Assembly: GCA_964200075.2 (NCBI GenBank)
Contig: CAXNAA020000183.1
Span: 1 to 25,028, forward strand
DNA from: Sphacelaria rigidula
Taxonomy: Eukaryota; Phaeophyceae; Sphacelariales
Direction of reading: 5' to 3'
DNA: 25,028 nucleotides
In this document: in pieces, positions 1-10,737 of the stretch
Numbering within the stretch: position 1 is the stretch's first letter
Layout of the letters: each line of letters opens with the position of its first letter
Notes under the pieces: generated by a model
Database searches by the model: none
Told to the model about the DNA's origin: nothing
The model's input: the letters and a program-made list of their open reading frames with translations, nothing else
Made by a program: the position numbers and the translations under genes

Positions 1-317
1 TGGGGGCCCTATCCCTGGCCCAGATGAGCCTCCCCAGGTTTCCCAGTGCAGAGCGGTCGCAGCTTGGTTTTATGGTATTACTTGCACTCAGTATAGTGTT
101 CCCGAGTTTTTCCCGGAGTGTTTTTTGGGTCCCGATTCAATACTGAAACGTAGTAATTTACACTAACACAGGGTGGGCCGGAAAAAAACGGGAAGGAGTG
201 TACCTGCTACCATGTGGTCATTTTCACCAGGTACTAAACCCAGGTGGGCCGTGGAAAGATAAAAGGAGCTACCGTAGTAAATTCTGCTTATCCCTCTGCC
301 GATGACTTAGTGTGCAG

Positions 318-397
318 TTAACATGTATGTAGTAGGCGGGGATGAAGAAGCGGTATATAGGCAGTTGATCTCGGTGGCTGAGAATTGCCCAGAATGT
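318..397 (+). CDS. Possible further upstream exon of the split gene (weak)
   Basis: A TGTGCAG acceptor ends at 317 and a GTAAGG donor begins at 398. Between them the frame stays open and contains residues such as GGDEEAVYRQLISVAEN. The donor is phase 0, which would fit the phase-0 acceptor before 1823. A phase match is expected one time in three by chance, and no family is recognised. The sequence just downstream is rich in TACTGTA-type low-complexity DNA, like other non-coding parts of this window, which argues against a real exon. A transcript read would settle it. Confidence 0.18.
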
Positions 398-1822
398 GTA
401 AGGGAGTATGCAACGGCAGCTGCTGCTGCAGTCGGAGAGGCGTACTGCACTGCACTGTACTATACTGTATGTATGCGCGCCGCAACGCTGACATCCTTCG
501 AAGAGAAGTTGCCGCATGCAACAAAGAGGGAAATGGCGGCCCACCCTGACCACAAAGGGCTGCGTGGCAAGGTGATGAGGACAAAAATACCATCCAAAGC
601 CACAAGTGGCGGGCGGCCTGCCGGTTGCCGTATCCTGTTGGAAGCTCTCCACCGCGACCCATACTGCGTGCTACATCAGATGTACACCACCTAATGCGCA
701 TCCCGCACCTGAATATAGATTTGATGCAACTTTCGGTCTTCGTCATAACCCTGCGGCTACATGCGCGGATTTTCACACACCACTGTCTGTTTCGTGCAGA
801 CGCCAGACGCGTCATTCCTAACCAGCCTCATTGATCGTTCTGGAGGCCCGGTCCCAAAAGGGTGAATTCTTTTTGTCTACTCCAGCATTTTCCCCAATTT
901 CTATCTCTTTGTGTGTTTCTTTTTTTGTCCCTTGTTTCTTGGGTTGTGCGCATCTTGCGACCTCGGCTGGATTCGAAGCGGCATCGGTTCATGCGAGAAA
1001 AATCAATCCAACAATCATTCATCAAATACATGCCAGCTTTTCGTTTGTCGTTGTCCTTGGACACGAGTTCCTCGACATGGGGCAGGCGACGAGTGAAGAC
1101 ATCACGTGATTTTCGTGACTTGTGATTTTGAGTGCGGGATGAGCTGCGTACAACGTATTCTCGTCGTGCCAGATTGTGATGAATATTTGAATCAGCAGGT
1201 TACCTGCCATATGTCTTGTCTATACGGCAATTGGGGGGCGGCATATAGCACAAGATGCAGTATAGAGAGTGCGCAATGATATGCAATGATGCACCGTGTA
1301 CGACAAACGGAAAATATGGCATTCAATCGCACTAATACAGGTAGGTAGTACTTCGTATGTATAAAACATGTATACACAGTAGTATGCCCTTTTTCGTGTA
1401 GATGTTTTGTGTGCCTTCCTCTACGGGCTGCTTGATTTATGGGTATGGGTGGTATGCTCCTTGCACTCTGCGACCACGGCTTCGAGAGATCGAGCTAACG
1501 TGACGAACATAATAATAGTAATAATAATTAGCGATGGGTGGGTCTGTATCCAGTCGAGAATGGCCTCCTTAGTGGATATGACGAGCATAATCGAGCGATA
1601 AGTCTACTTTACGAGCATGATTTTTGGTGAGATTACTAGCATGAAAAAATGACCTTACTAGCATTAAAAGTAGAAGCCTACTTGCTGTCCGCCTTCTACT
1701 GTCTCATCACGCGTGGGGGCAGCAGTCCCCGCTCGCTTTTCCACGTAATTGAATTTGATCTTCCTTTGATCCACACGATGCCGGTGCATGCGCAAATTTA
1801 TCCTCGTCGCTGTCGCTTTAAG

Positions 1823-1980
1823 GACATCGTTGATCAATCTGGACGTGGCACGGGAACAGCGGGAACGGCAGATATCACGCAGACGGCGGGGAAAAAGCGT
1901 GGGCGAGCGGAGCTAGATTCGATGCCATCGCACGGCGGCTTGCCACCTGGAATTGGAGGGATGGACAAACAGCCTACCTG
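1823..1980 (+). CDS. First supported exon of the split gene
   Basis: The exon encodes about 52 residues beginning DIVDQSGRGTGTAG, passing through a basic stretch (KKRGRAELD), then Gly/Pro-rich sequence ending GGMDKQPTW, where the Trp codon is split by the intron. A GTGAGA donor follows at 1981. The start at 1823 was chosen because a pyrimidine-rich tract ending CTTTAAG precedes it and base composition shifts to GC-rich coding there. AAG is a weak acceptor. The frame is open upstream to about 1649, so the exon could instead start after a CAGCAG acceptor near 1725, or translation could begin at the ATG at 1779. The downstream junction is more reliable than the upstream one. KKRGR resembles a short nuclear-localisation or AT-hook-like patch but lacks the RGRP core, so no function is assigned. 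Confidence 0.55.
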
Positions 1981-2320
1981 GTGAGAGAACTTGTTGCAGT
2001 ACAAGAGCCGGTCCCGCGTGCCCCCTTAAGTACCTTGCCCTTTCAGCATTGTCATTGTGTCATACCCATGCCATGGTTTGCTGTAGTCTCCTTTTTTCAG
2101 CAGCAAAAGATTACCTCCAGGCGCCTCAGCTGTCGACTTTTTCTCGCGGCGATGGTCTTCAAATAATAATCGATTGAGATTGATTTTGAAAGGTATGATG
2201 TACCGACTTAAATCGTGTCACCATTATCGAAGAAGGAAGCATCCCTTGGTATTCTTCACGATCGTTTTCGCTTCGTACTCCTCCTGTTTTGGGTGGGGTT
2301 TAACTTCAATTTTTGGTCAG
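1981..2320 (+). other. Intron of 340 bp
   Basis: It begins with GTGAGA and ends TTTTTGGTCAG, with a TTTAAC branch-point-like sequence about 20 bases before the acceptor. Splicing makes the codon TG|G (Trp) and leads directly into the next exon in frame. No repeats or other features are visible inside. This is the only short intron in the gene. Confidence 0.6.
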
Positions 2321-2585
2321 GACGCTGGGGAACATGTACCGAATGCCCCCGATGCTTCAGCCCAATGGGACTCCAACCGCCGGGGGCGCGGCGGGTATTG
2401 ACCCTACGGTGTTGCAAGCGCAGCAGCAACAGCAACAACAGCAGCAGCATCACCAACAGTACTTCATGACGCCGGAAGTGGGGACCTCACAAGGAATGGG
2501 TCCGTTCGCGGACAGTCAACAGCAACACCATCGCCAACAACAGCAACAGCAACAGCAACAGCAACAACAATTTTTGATGCTTCAG
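2321..2585 (+). CDS. Second supported exon: Met/Pro-rich start and two polyGln runs
   Basis: The exon continues from the split Trp codon as TLGNMYRMPPMLQPNGT, then a Gly/Ala/Thr segment, then a first Gln run interrupted by His (2419-2459) and a second of 12 Gln coded by mixed CAA/CAG (2535-2570), ending FLMLQ. The donor CAG|GTGGGC at 2585/2586 falls on a codon boundary. The ATG codons near 2334 and 2346 are internal if the upstream exon is used, but either could be a start in a shorter transcript. Interrupted CAA/CAG coding makes these runs less prone to slippage than the pure CAG run in the last exon. Disordered polyGln of this kind is common in transcriptional co-regulators, but no domain confirms this. 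Confidence 0.75.
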
Positions 2586-2670
2586 GTGGGCGAGGAATTA
2601 ATTTCGATGTTTTGCACCCCGCCCCCCCTGGGTGGTCAATATGTCAAACGACTGACGCGAATAACAAATG

Positions 2671-2790
2671 AGTACGCACCCCCTCACCCCCTAGTCCGGC
2701 GAAAACCCAGCGTGCTCCGTCCCGGCATTGTAGGGATGCGAGGTCAATGGTCTTGTGACTATGGCATGCATGATCATGAGTACACCCCCC
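2671..2790 (+). repeat. Dispersed ~110-bp repeat, copy 1
   Basis: The core reads CGTGCTCCGTCCCGG, then GTAGGGATGCGAGGTCAATG, then a GCATG-GATCATGAGTAC stretch ending in a C run. Close relatives occur at 17095-17260, 18895-18985 and 19395-19500, all in the same orientation. The unit is bracketed on both sides by ATGAGTAC followed by C-rich sequence, so it may be one monomer of a former tandem array or a short non-autonomous element. No coding capacity is evident. Confidence 0.7.
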
Positions 2791-2832
2791 CTGTCCCCTC
2801 CGTTTCTTTTTCTCTTTTTCTTTCACCGACGA

Positions 2833-3030
2833 TAACACAGCCCGGACATAGACATTGAATGGAGAAGCTAACCATCCTTTTTATTTAACCTACTATAACA
2901 CAGCCCGGGCATAGACATGAAATACAGAAGCTAACTCCCCTTTTTCTTTAACCTGCCATAACACAGCCCGGACATGAAGATGAAATAAAGAAGTCAACCC
3001 TACTTTTTATTTAACCTATCACAACACAGC
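2833..3030 (+). repeat. Tandem repeat, 63-bp period, just over three copies
   Basis: The octamer TAACACAG (CAACACAG in the last copy) recurs at 2833, 2896, 2959 and 3022, exactly 63 bases apart. Each unit carries CCCGGRCAT, a purine-rich GAAATA/GAAGCTAAC stretch and a CTTTTT-TTTAACCT block. The fourth copy breaks off after about nine bases. Copies differ by scattered substitutions, so the array is old rather than freshly expanded. Confidence 0.9.
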
Positions 3031-4494
3031 ATTCGTTCGCCTACAGATGGACTACCTCTGCGGCTACCCGTACTCCTCATTTTGGTCGTGAGGGTCGTGA
3101 GGTTCAACCATAGATAACATGGGCACAAGCAACGTGCTCTTCACCCTGCTCGTGGTTTATGCCGCCTGCCTGACCCCTCTTACGTTACCAGCATAGCATT
3201 ACACTGTCTGTAGTGTTGTGGAACGCCAAGCAGAGACATCAGCAGCATGCAGTAAACTGTGTTCAGTGGGGAGAGCGATGGGACGGACGCTCACTGTTTC
3301 TCGTATCCAGCAAAAACAAACGGCACACATACGAACTCTGCGCGCACTTGACTGCAGGGTAAAACCCGGTCAGGAGTTATTCGGTTCTGCTTTTTATTTA
3401 GATGGCCAACATCCACATGTTCATGAAAAAATGAGTTTTGTTTAGCGAGAAAACAGCTGTTCGAAACCCCACCTATGGTATAGTTCGTCTGAGTCCATCT
3501 AAGGGGAGTTTGCAGTGTAAGGGTTGACTCCCGGAAAAAGTGGAGGCCCGCTTCTTCTTTATTTACAGCTTCACACTCAATTTCAAATGACAAGTCTGAA
3601 AAATGAGCTGAGGAACTGAGTTAAGGGCCAAGCACAAAGTCCCGTTTTTACGAAAACGTGCTTGACCCATGAAAGCAAAGAAGCAATGGCCTAGAAAAGC
3701 ACGAAAAATGAACAGAAACGCGAAAACAGTAAAACACACAATCTAGACCCATTTCGCTCCGAATTTTTTACGCACAGCAATCGGGAGGCTCGCCGGGACC
3801 CAGGCCTAGAAAAAAAACAGAAAGTAACTTTTTACTCGCGAGATATGGCCATGCGCAGAAGAACGTCTCGCCTCGAGAAACCACCTGTCCTTGTTAGACC
3901 AAATTTCGGCAAGGTGTACCTGACCTAGGAGTTCTTCTCCAATGGTACCTTATCTGGGCCACCAGTCAGCGCAGAAAGTACCTATCCTGGACAATCGCTT
4001 CCCACACTGTACCTGATGCGGCACACTGCGCGCAATGGAATCCACGTGCCGACTCCAACCATTGCGCCCACACGTTCGGCTCTTTTCCTGCTCATTTGCC
4101 GTTCACGAACGCCACAACGACCACACCCCTTTCTCCCCGGAAATGGTTCCTGAGTCTCTCCGCATCGACACAAGAGCTGGACTCACAACTCACAACGCGT
4201 CGGTTTTCAGCGCTTGCGGAGTGTTAGTGTCACGTTACATCGTGCCGTTGCGATCTGGGGCTGGTGTCAGCGTGCCGTCACCAGAGACCGTCATCACATA
4301 ATCGGCGATCGGTATAAGGAATGGATAAGAACCGTCACGCATATCTAAATATAGGGATGTCATAGTGATAGCGTTCACCCTCAAAGAGCAACGTGCAAGA
4401 ACAATGCCAGCCCCAACACCAGACATGAAGCTCAGGACACTATCCGAACTGTTCGCTCGTCGTTGGTGATTGTCACGCATGGTCGAGATAGGGG

Positions 4495-5064
4495 ATGCTT
4501 CCGATTGTGTTTTTGTTGGGCGCATATGGTCCGTCCAGGACAATTTTTTATGTTGTCACACATGACGTACGTACACTTTTCTCGGGGTGGGAGTCGAATT
4601 CAAGACACCATTTCAAGCCCTCTTCAGGCGGCGAAGTCTATGGAGAGTTTTTTGCTTTTGTTTTTCCTGATCTCTTCACGTCCAAAAATCGAAAATTCTT
4701 GTTTGCGATTTCCCGGGGTATGTACTATTGAGATGGCAGCTTTGACACGGTGTTTGGACAACTCTTGGGATTTCCCCTTGATAGTTTTATCAGATTCTTG
4801 AAAGAGCAAAAGTTGACTAAGTTTTTGAGGGAAAGCGAATCTATGAGGTCATTTTGTTTGCTTTTTTTATGCGATAAGCAACCGATTGATTTCAAAAACA
4901 GTGTGCGGCAGATGCTTCCTCGCGTAAATCTCGAGAGAGACACTTTCATTTTTTCTGAGAAAACGGAATTTCACGACACAATCTACATTTCCTCTCGTCG
5001 CTGTTTGGAAGCAAAGGAGCATCATCGTATGGTTATGCTTTGCATGCTGGTTTGGTGTTTATGA
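4495..5064 (+). pseudogene. Broken ORF of unknown family, one in-frame TGA
   Basis: One frame stays open for 189 codons from ATG 4495 to a stop at 5062-5064, interrupted only by TGA at 4729-4731; a TAG lies directly upstream at 4489. The translation is rich in Phe, Leu, Lys, Glu and Arg and looks like a folded protein, for example YGEFFAFVFPDLF before the stop and FPLDSFIRFLKEQKLTKFL after it. This differs from the Gln/Ser/Gly composition of the host gene, and the codons are AT-rich compared with the GC-rich exons around it. I do not recognise the family. It could be a relic of an integrated algal virus or a mobile-element gene, an organellar or bacterial transfer, or chance in an AT-rich region. 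The homogeneous composition on both sides of the stop favours a real former gene. Confidence 0.4.
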
Positions 5065-7282
5065 TTTGATGAATATACTGCATCATAATATCATGGCATA
5101 CGAACAACGACGTTTTTCAACAGCGGACGATTGATTCGTCTCGCGAAATATTGAGGCAAACTTTTCCCAATCGAGGGTAAAACGACATTTCGGGGTAATT
5201 TTGGCCCCAAATGGTGGATTGAAAAAAAAAAGAACTCCGCAGCGATCGATGTAACTCAGTCGGCGGTGGGTTCATCGGTACGGTTCAAATGATTCAACGC
5301 ATACACTAATTTCAAGTAACTTAATTGAAATTATTACCCGTCCCTCTAGATTACGTAACGCATTTTTAACGCAAACTTGATTTTAGTATGGACTCCGTCA
5401 CACTTGTGTTCACCGGCCTTCTGCAGCCCGCAGCCGCAGTACAGGACCGTGCTGCGGAGAAATAGTATCCTGGCCAATAACGGGCTCACAAGGGGTGCTT
5501 TGTATTTCCGTAGACGGGTTGGTGTACCCAACGTTCGCTATGAGCGTCGTCGTGCCTGCGGTATGGTTGCGGTGGCCGGGGTTGGCGTTGCAGTCTCCAT
5601 TTGCGCTTAGCTTGCTTCTCCTGTATCCTGCACGGCTTTGGGGACGGGGCATGAGATAAGACGGCGCTATCGTCGTCGTTGTGCGTTGTTCCATGCTCCC
5701 GGATGGCATAACCCCATAGAAGGACTATGTCCGCATCAATCCTGCTGGCTCCCTATTGCTGGCCGCTTTTCTTCTGGTCGGCTCGTGTTGATCGGTGCCG
5801 GCTGTACTGCGTCCGACCCTTTGATCTTGGCTCACGTGCAGCACCGTCTCCCCCTCGATCTCGGGCCCCGTTCGTTACCCGCGGGTGTAGACTTTTGTCA
5901 GTTGCTGTTCTCGCTATCCCCGGCAATAGTGGTGATGCATATGTACATGTTCTTGAACCGGTTCATAGATGGTGATCTCAGAGCTGTGCCGAATTCGAAT
6001 ATAGTTGAGCGAAACGTTCATATCTGCCGTCGGTTCCAAACATGTCCGAATGAGAGCATTGGGTTTGAACGTGAAAGGCGCTGGGTTTCTAGGGGTGGTG
6101 GTCGTTCATGGCAGTCGAGCTGCTTTCGTGGCTCATGCGCGAGAACATGTCCTTGATCCTGGGTCTTGTTCTGTCCCCGCGAGGTATATCATGGGTATCC
6201 TATTTCTTCTTGCAATCATGGTCAGCAGGCGTGTTGGTACAGTGGGTTCTATCTACACTTCAAGGCTGCCCCTTTGCATTCAGAAAAAATAAAGGCCCTA
6301 CCGCCGTTGTCGGCCAGCGTGACTACGTCGCGTATTAAGGTCAGATCGACCTTAAGCCGTATGATAGATTGCAAGGCCGATTCTGGCCTCAAACCGCGGA
6401 CATCCAGACGTGCGGCCGGATGGACCCGTGTCCACATCAAGATGAACGTGTTTCAACAGGTTGAGGGTCCTGGGACACGCAGTATGTGGGTTGAGAATCA
6501 GAATACGAGATAATGCGGTCCCAGTTGCTGCATGTGCCGTAACTGTGCTTGACAGCCACCAGGTGGCGACCGTTGTGAAAACCTGCGCCAAACCACCAAC
6601 GTTAAATGACGAGTTAAAGCGCAGCCCGCTCCCCTTATGTGGAGACTTGCTTGTGCAGAGCATTTATGTTTGTTTTCAGGACGCAAGAAAAGGGCGCAGA
6701 AGAACGTCCCTTGAGCGCTCTCTGCACGATCGCGCTGTGTCTAAAGTTGCCAATTTTGCGATATGATAAAGGAACGCACCGGCACACCAGTATCCGATAC
6801 CATAACCCCCCCTCCCCCGTCCATATCACATCTACCGTATAATTCCATACTTTCCATGCCACCTGAAACCGCCTATCAACTGCGGCCGGAGGTATGGATA
6901 TCCGTCTGCACTTCCTGTCTTTCTTCGAGTGACCGCCGATCTGAAGATGGATTTGGTGCCCGGCTGCAGTGGTGGATGGAGTACCGTGGCCGGCGGGGCG
7001 GCATGGTTCAAGGCCGGATTATGCCTCTGCGAATAAAATCGGCTTACCGCTGTTTTATAACCGTGCAATCCGAAGAACCCGGCCTTAACGGCGTAACTGC
7101 CATAGAGTAATCGGGCTTCAAGTGTGGAACCCCCTGTACAGGTATTCAGGGGTCGTGTCACGGTAGTTCATGGCAGTCGAATTGTTTCGTGAATCATACA
7201 CACAGCTGAACCCTTGTCTTAATCTCGTGCCCCTGTGTCCATGCTTCCCTCCGCTCTTTGCTGGAACGTGCCATTCGAGCAG

Positions 7283-7526
7283 CAGCAAGCGAACGCCATT
7301 ATACCTATGCCAGGAACGTTTGTGCCCGCAGGATACGATTTATACGGACCACCTCAGTCTCCACAAGCAGCATCGTTTTTGGGTGCCGGCATTGAAGGTT
7401 TACCTCCTGGAGCTGCTGCTCACCAACTCATGCCATATCTACAGGCACAGCAGCAGGCACAAGTTGCACAGCAGCAACAGCAACATCAACATCAACGGCA
7501 ACAACAAATCGGTGCTGCAGGGGCAG
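7283..7526 (+). CDS. Third supported exon: Pro/Ala/Gly/Gln-rich
   Basis: The exon encodes about 81 residues including MPGTFVPAGYDLYGPPQSPQ and LPPGAAAHQLMPYLQAQQQ, then a mixed Gln/His run and GAAGAG. A CAG|GTGGGG donor at 7527 leaves one base (G) that joins GT of the next exon to make Gly. Ignoring this donor, the frame would stop at 7550. The acceptor side reads GAGCAGCAGCAAG after a C/T-rich tract with an in-frame stop at 7220 upstream, so the exon must start at 7280, 7283 or 7286. All three keep phase 0 and change only the number of Gln residues. I chose 7283, after the first CAG. His/Gln alternation coded by CAT/CAA is typical of disordered linkers. Confidence 0.7.
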
Positions 7527-7559
7527 GTGGGGCTTCTACTCCTTGGCCTTGAATTCACC

Positions 7560-8110
7560 AGTACGTGAAAAAAAAAGAAGGGAAAGAAAGTATTGAAAGG
7601 TTCGAGAGTAAGCCGGAAAAGTGGCATTGAAAGTACATACAGTATAGACAAAAAGAATGAAAACTTGAAGGAATGGTGTTCCTTTTCCAAGCATAAGATC
7701 GTAGATATGAATAGGCTTGCCTTGATTAGTGCAACCACTTTAATAGAATGGAAGATTGATTGATTGTCGCACTTTAACTGACCCCCCAGGGGTCCAGCCG
7801 CGGTCTTATGATAGATGAACCCAAGAAAAACGAAACTGAAACACGCTCTGAAGAAAAGAAGGGACAGAAAATAAAAAATCGAACAGAACGAAATAGGATA
7901 CCAAGTCGTAATGAGCAAAGCACAGAAAGAAATGGCCGACCTGAAAAAAAAAAGGAAAATAAGAGGAAAGTACAGAGCAAATAAAATAAAGTACGATAAC
8001 TCGATGAAAAAAGAAGAGAAAATAAAAGGAAAGAAAAGGAAAAGGCCCATGGGATTCAGGGCAGCAGAACAAAACGGAAATATGGATGCAGATGGAGAAA
8101 TAAAAATATA
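7560..8110 (+). repeat. Purine-rich low-complexity tract
   Basis: Most of this stretch is A and G on the + strand (GAAAAGAAGG-type sequence), producing long Phe/Ser/Leu-rich phantom frames on the complement and Lys-rich ones on the + strand. It starts just downstream of the donor at 7527. No codon-level signal beyond composition is visible, so I treat it as non-coding. Confidence 0.55.
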
Positions 8111-8711
8111 TAGCAGAACGAAGCAGAAACGTGTGCTGGAATCAGGGTATTAGATGCATTCTGAGGGCAAAAGATTTGGGAAGCGCATTCGTACTACAAA
8201 ATATTTCGCATGCCGTAAAGATGTTAGCCCCTTCACGTTTTGTTCGCGTCCTCGAGAGAGTAGATGTATCTCTCTGTGAACGTTCTTGGCCGGATGTTGC
8301 CCCTGTGAGTTGTTCACACATCGGGTCAAATAGGTTGTGGCAAACGCCCGCTACCCCTAAATTGAATGTGTCGGAAGTCATTCAACGATAGAGGGGTGTC
8401 AAAACCACTTTTTTTTCACAAGGTGAAGAACGACGTATTTCCTTATATCCTACCCTGTTCTACACAACAGCCTGTTGCCGCCCAGTCTATTAGGGTGTTG
8501 TCTGTGTGTATCAAAGGAAATATTGTACCTTGTTCCTTCGAAGAGACAGCGGTTTTGACCCCATATATCGTTGAAGTATACGCTCTTCAACACGTGGGAA
8601 GACTCAACTCATGTAGAGTGTACTGCTTGGTGGGTTATTGAGTGTATTGTAAATCCCGATCTTGAATGAGAGTGCTGTGCTCCAAGCGTGCGCAAAACGT
8701 TTTTTGTCCGA

Positions 8712-8734
8712 ATCGGCGCCCCAGGCGCCGATTT
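8712..8734. repeat. Perfect 10-bp-stem hairpin
   Basis: AATCGGCGCC and its exact reverse complement GGCGCCGATT are separated by three bases. It is GC-rich and stable as DNA or RNA. There is no T-run after it and no gene beside it, so a role is not assigned. Confidence 0.7.
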
Positions 8735-9076
8735 GAGGTCTGGCAACGCATACCTCGCCTAGGGAGCACTTTGCATCCCCCTTGCCCGAGGGTTCTCGGT
8801 ATGCCTTCGTTGGAGCTAGGGTTAGGGTTGGGCCTAGAGTTAGTGTTGTTCGAAATCATAAATTTCCGAGAAACTTCCCATACCTCCCAAGTGGTAAACC
8901 AACCTCCACGAAGGCGCCCCCTCGGAAGATTCTCGGAATTGCTTACAAGCAGATATACAGCGACCATGTTTAAGCGAGGGCTAGAGTGCTGTTCTGTTTT
9001 ACCTGCACGCTCGAGCCATGAACACATGTGCTTCACCTATTTTTTGCTGCCTTGAGTTGTTGAGATATTCGTCCAC

Positions 9077-9415
9077 CAGTATCGCGCAGACCGCAGGTTA
9101 CAAGCGATATGTCGTTGTCGGCTAGGTGCACGACAAAGCATGGCTTGGACGACAAGCACGGTCATGAACAGCTCAGATGACTAGAAAAAGAAGGAACAAG
9201 AAGTAAATCAGTATGCGTGGCTACTGTACCAACCGACAATGCAATAGGTGTTGCGTTGCACCCGTGTACAGAACATTCCCAAGGTCGTCCACTGAAGGAC
9301 CAAGTACGACAGGAAATATACTGTTGTACAAACCGTGGCAAGTGACTCCGTTTATTGAATCACAGACATCCTCCCATATGAAATAACTCCGCGAATATAC
9401 GCAGCCACGACCGTC
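9077..9415 (-). repeat. Dispersed ~330-bp repeat, copy A
   Basis: This segment aligns in the same orientation with 14873-15205 over essentially its whole length. Shared blocks include CGATATGTCGTTG, GCATGGCTTGGACGACAA, CCGACAATGCAATAGGTGT and GTACAGAACATTCCCA. Divergence is moderate with small indels. On the minus strand both copies encode related fragments (GLYNS here, GLHNS in the other copy, then GPS-D and HLLHCR-VQ), suggesting a degraded protein-coding element. The family is not recognised. Confidence 0.8.
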
Positions 9416-10683
9416 ATGATCACAAGGACTCATGATCACCGAATCCATCGCTGTCATCCTTTCCATAATCCACGATGAACGCCTACGAGCTGGACCAGCC
9501 AGCGGTGGGTAGTCTTCTCGCTCACGCGACGCACAGCGTAAAATTAGGAGTTAGACGCTGAAATTTTAACAGCAGCTTATGATGATCGACATGCGGAACA
9601 TCTCGCAAGCAGCAACGAAAAAAAAAAAGTTGTGGGCATTTGAAATTTCAGCAAAACAAGATGACATCATAAATCCACGAGAAATACGAGAATCTGCAGC
9701 TGGTCCCGCAATGTATCATTTCCTTTGGTGCAGACGGTCTTCGTGAAATTTCAGCTCAAGAGTTGTCGAATTAGGCCGTGCGTGCAGCGTCTTGTGCGAC
9801 ACAACCACGCCCCTATAATTCAAGTGATACGGGAGACTCCAATTATGAAGGTCATGAGCTCAAATCCCGACAGATGATGTCTTTTTTTCGTCCATCATTG
9901 AGGCCATATATTATGCAGTACACTTTTCCCCATTTTTTTCTTCATTCAGCGGCGGTGCCGTGTGTTACCAGGTTGGTCTCACTTCACAGTGATATGCTTA
10001 CAAAAGTGTCATCTGGGAAACTGGGGAAGATGTAGTGTGGACAACACTTTGCCGCTTTTAAGCCGTCCCAGCTCGTACTGTTGCCCAGTATTCTTTATAG
10101 CTTTCATATATTACAACGAAGAGTTCTGTACAGCAACACTGTCCACAGGCCCCGCACAAATTCCGTCTGCCCTTACCCTGCATCGCACATGGGACACAAA
10201 AGATGGCACCTGCAATCATTCTGCGCCCCGCAGAAGTGAACAAGGAGTAAATGCTCCATTATATCTCTGCACCATACATTTATAAACCCAAGAAATCTCA
10301 ACCAGCCCAAGAACTCCCCGTATTCTCCCAATTGATACACATATTAGAGAGTTTCAGAAACGAAAAATCGGCCGGAAAACTCAGGCTTGGGGTTTAGGAC
10401 TTGGCATTTAAGGCCAGGATATGACGAGTTGCACTAGTAAAATGCTGAAAACTAAACTATGAGAAGAGACGTAGGCAGCAACCCAGGGCTTATCTGGAAA
10501 TTTTCAAGTAAACCCTGAGTCGCTAAACACCCCCAAAGCGTTGGTGCCCAACTCAGGGTTAGGAAACGGAACTAGACACCCCGTCTATAACGCCCAAGGT
10601 TAGAGAACACAGCCGTAGTACAAATATCGTGAGTGGGGTGATGGGTGATAAAGGATGCCGTGAACGCCCGCGACAGCGCCGGT

Positions 10684-10737
10684 GGCGCGACCTATTTGCA
10701 GGTGGGGTATGCAAATAAGAGCGTACAGGTCGCGAAC
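10684..10737. repeat. 54-bp palindromic element, copy 1 (inverted partner at 11759)
   Basis: All 54 bases are identical to the reverse complement of 11759-11812, and weaker similarity continues to about 10750. The unit is itself nearly self-complementary: CGCGACCT and ATTTGCA near one end pair with TGCAAAT and AGGTCGCG near the other. It could be a tiny foldback element or one terminus of a larger inverted duplication. It has no coding capacity. Confidence 0.85.

Larger units (their letters stand above)
2586..7282 (+). other. Intron of about 4.7 kb
   Basis: It starts GTGGGC and ends in a pyrimidine-rich stretch followed by GAGCAGCAG, giving three possible acceptors three bases apart. Inside are a copy of the dispersed 110-bp repeat (2671-2790), a 63-bp tandem repeat (2833-3030) and a broken ORF (4495-5064). 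Bases 3030-4490 and 5065-7220 contain only short open frames in all directions, with no recognisable protein. They look like decayed repeat DNA. Confidence 0.6.

Noticed and set aside
3455-3480. GTTCGAAACCC resembling a tRNA B-box
   Set aside because: No A-box at the right distance and no acceptor-stem complement, so it is an isolated chance match.
5251-5300. tRNA-like A-box (TAACTCAGTCGG) and B-box-like GGTTCAAAT
   Set aside because: The two boxes are only about 31 bases apart, the B-box lacks its final conserved C, and no acceptor stem pairs.
6352-6663. Minus-strand frame with GPSGRTSGCPRFEARIG, vaguely like a Copia polyprotein segment
   Set aside because: Cysteine spacing and surrounding motifs do not match any retroelement domain I can name, and flanking frames are full of stops.
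6104-7193. Short direct repeat GTTCATGGCAGTCGA at 6104 and 7166
   Set aside because: Similarity covers under 30 bp with no extended alignment; too little to define an element.
7439-8072. 203-codon and 88-codon minus-strand Phe/Leu-rich ORFs that look like membrane proteins
   Set aside because: They are the complement of the A/G-rich tract and of the polyGln exon; hydrophobicity comes from TTT/TTC/CTT bias.
8813-8836. TAGGGTTAGGGTTGGG, telomere-like
   Set aside because: Only about two imperfect units inside unrelated sequence; too short to call an interstitial telomere.
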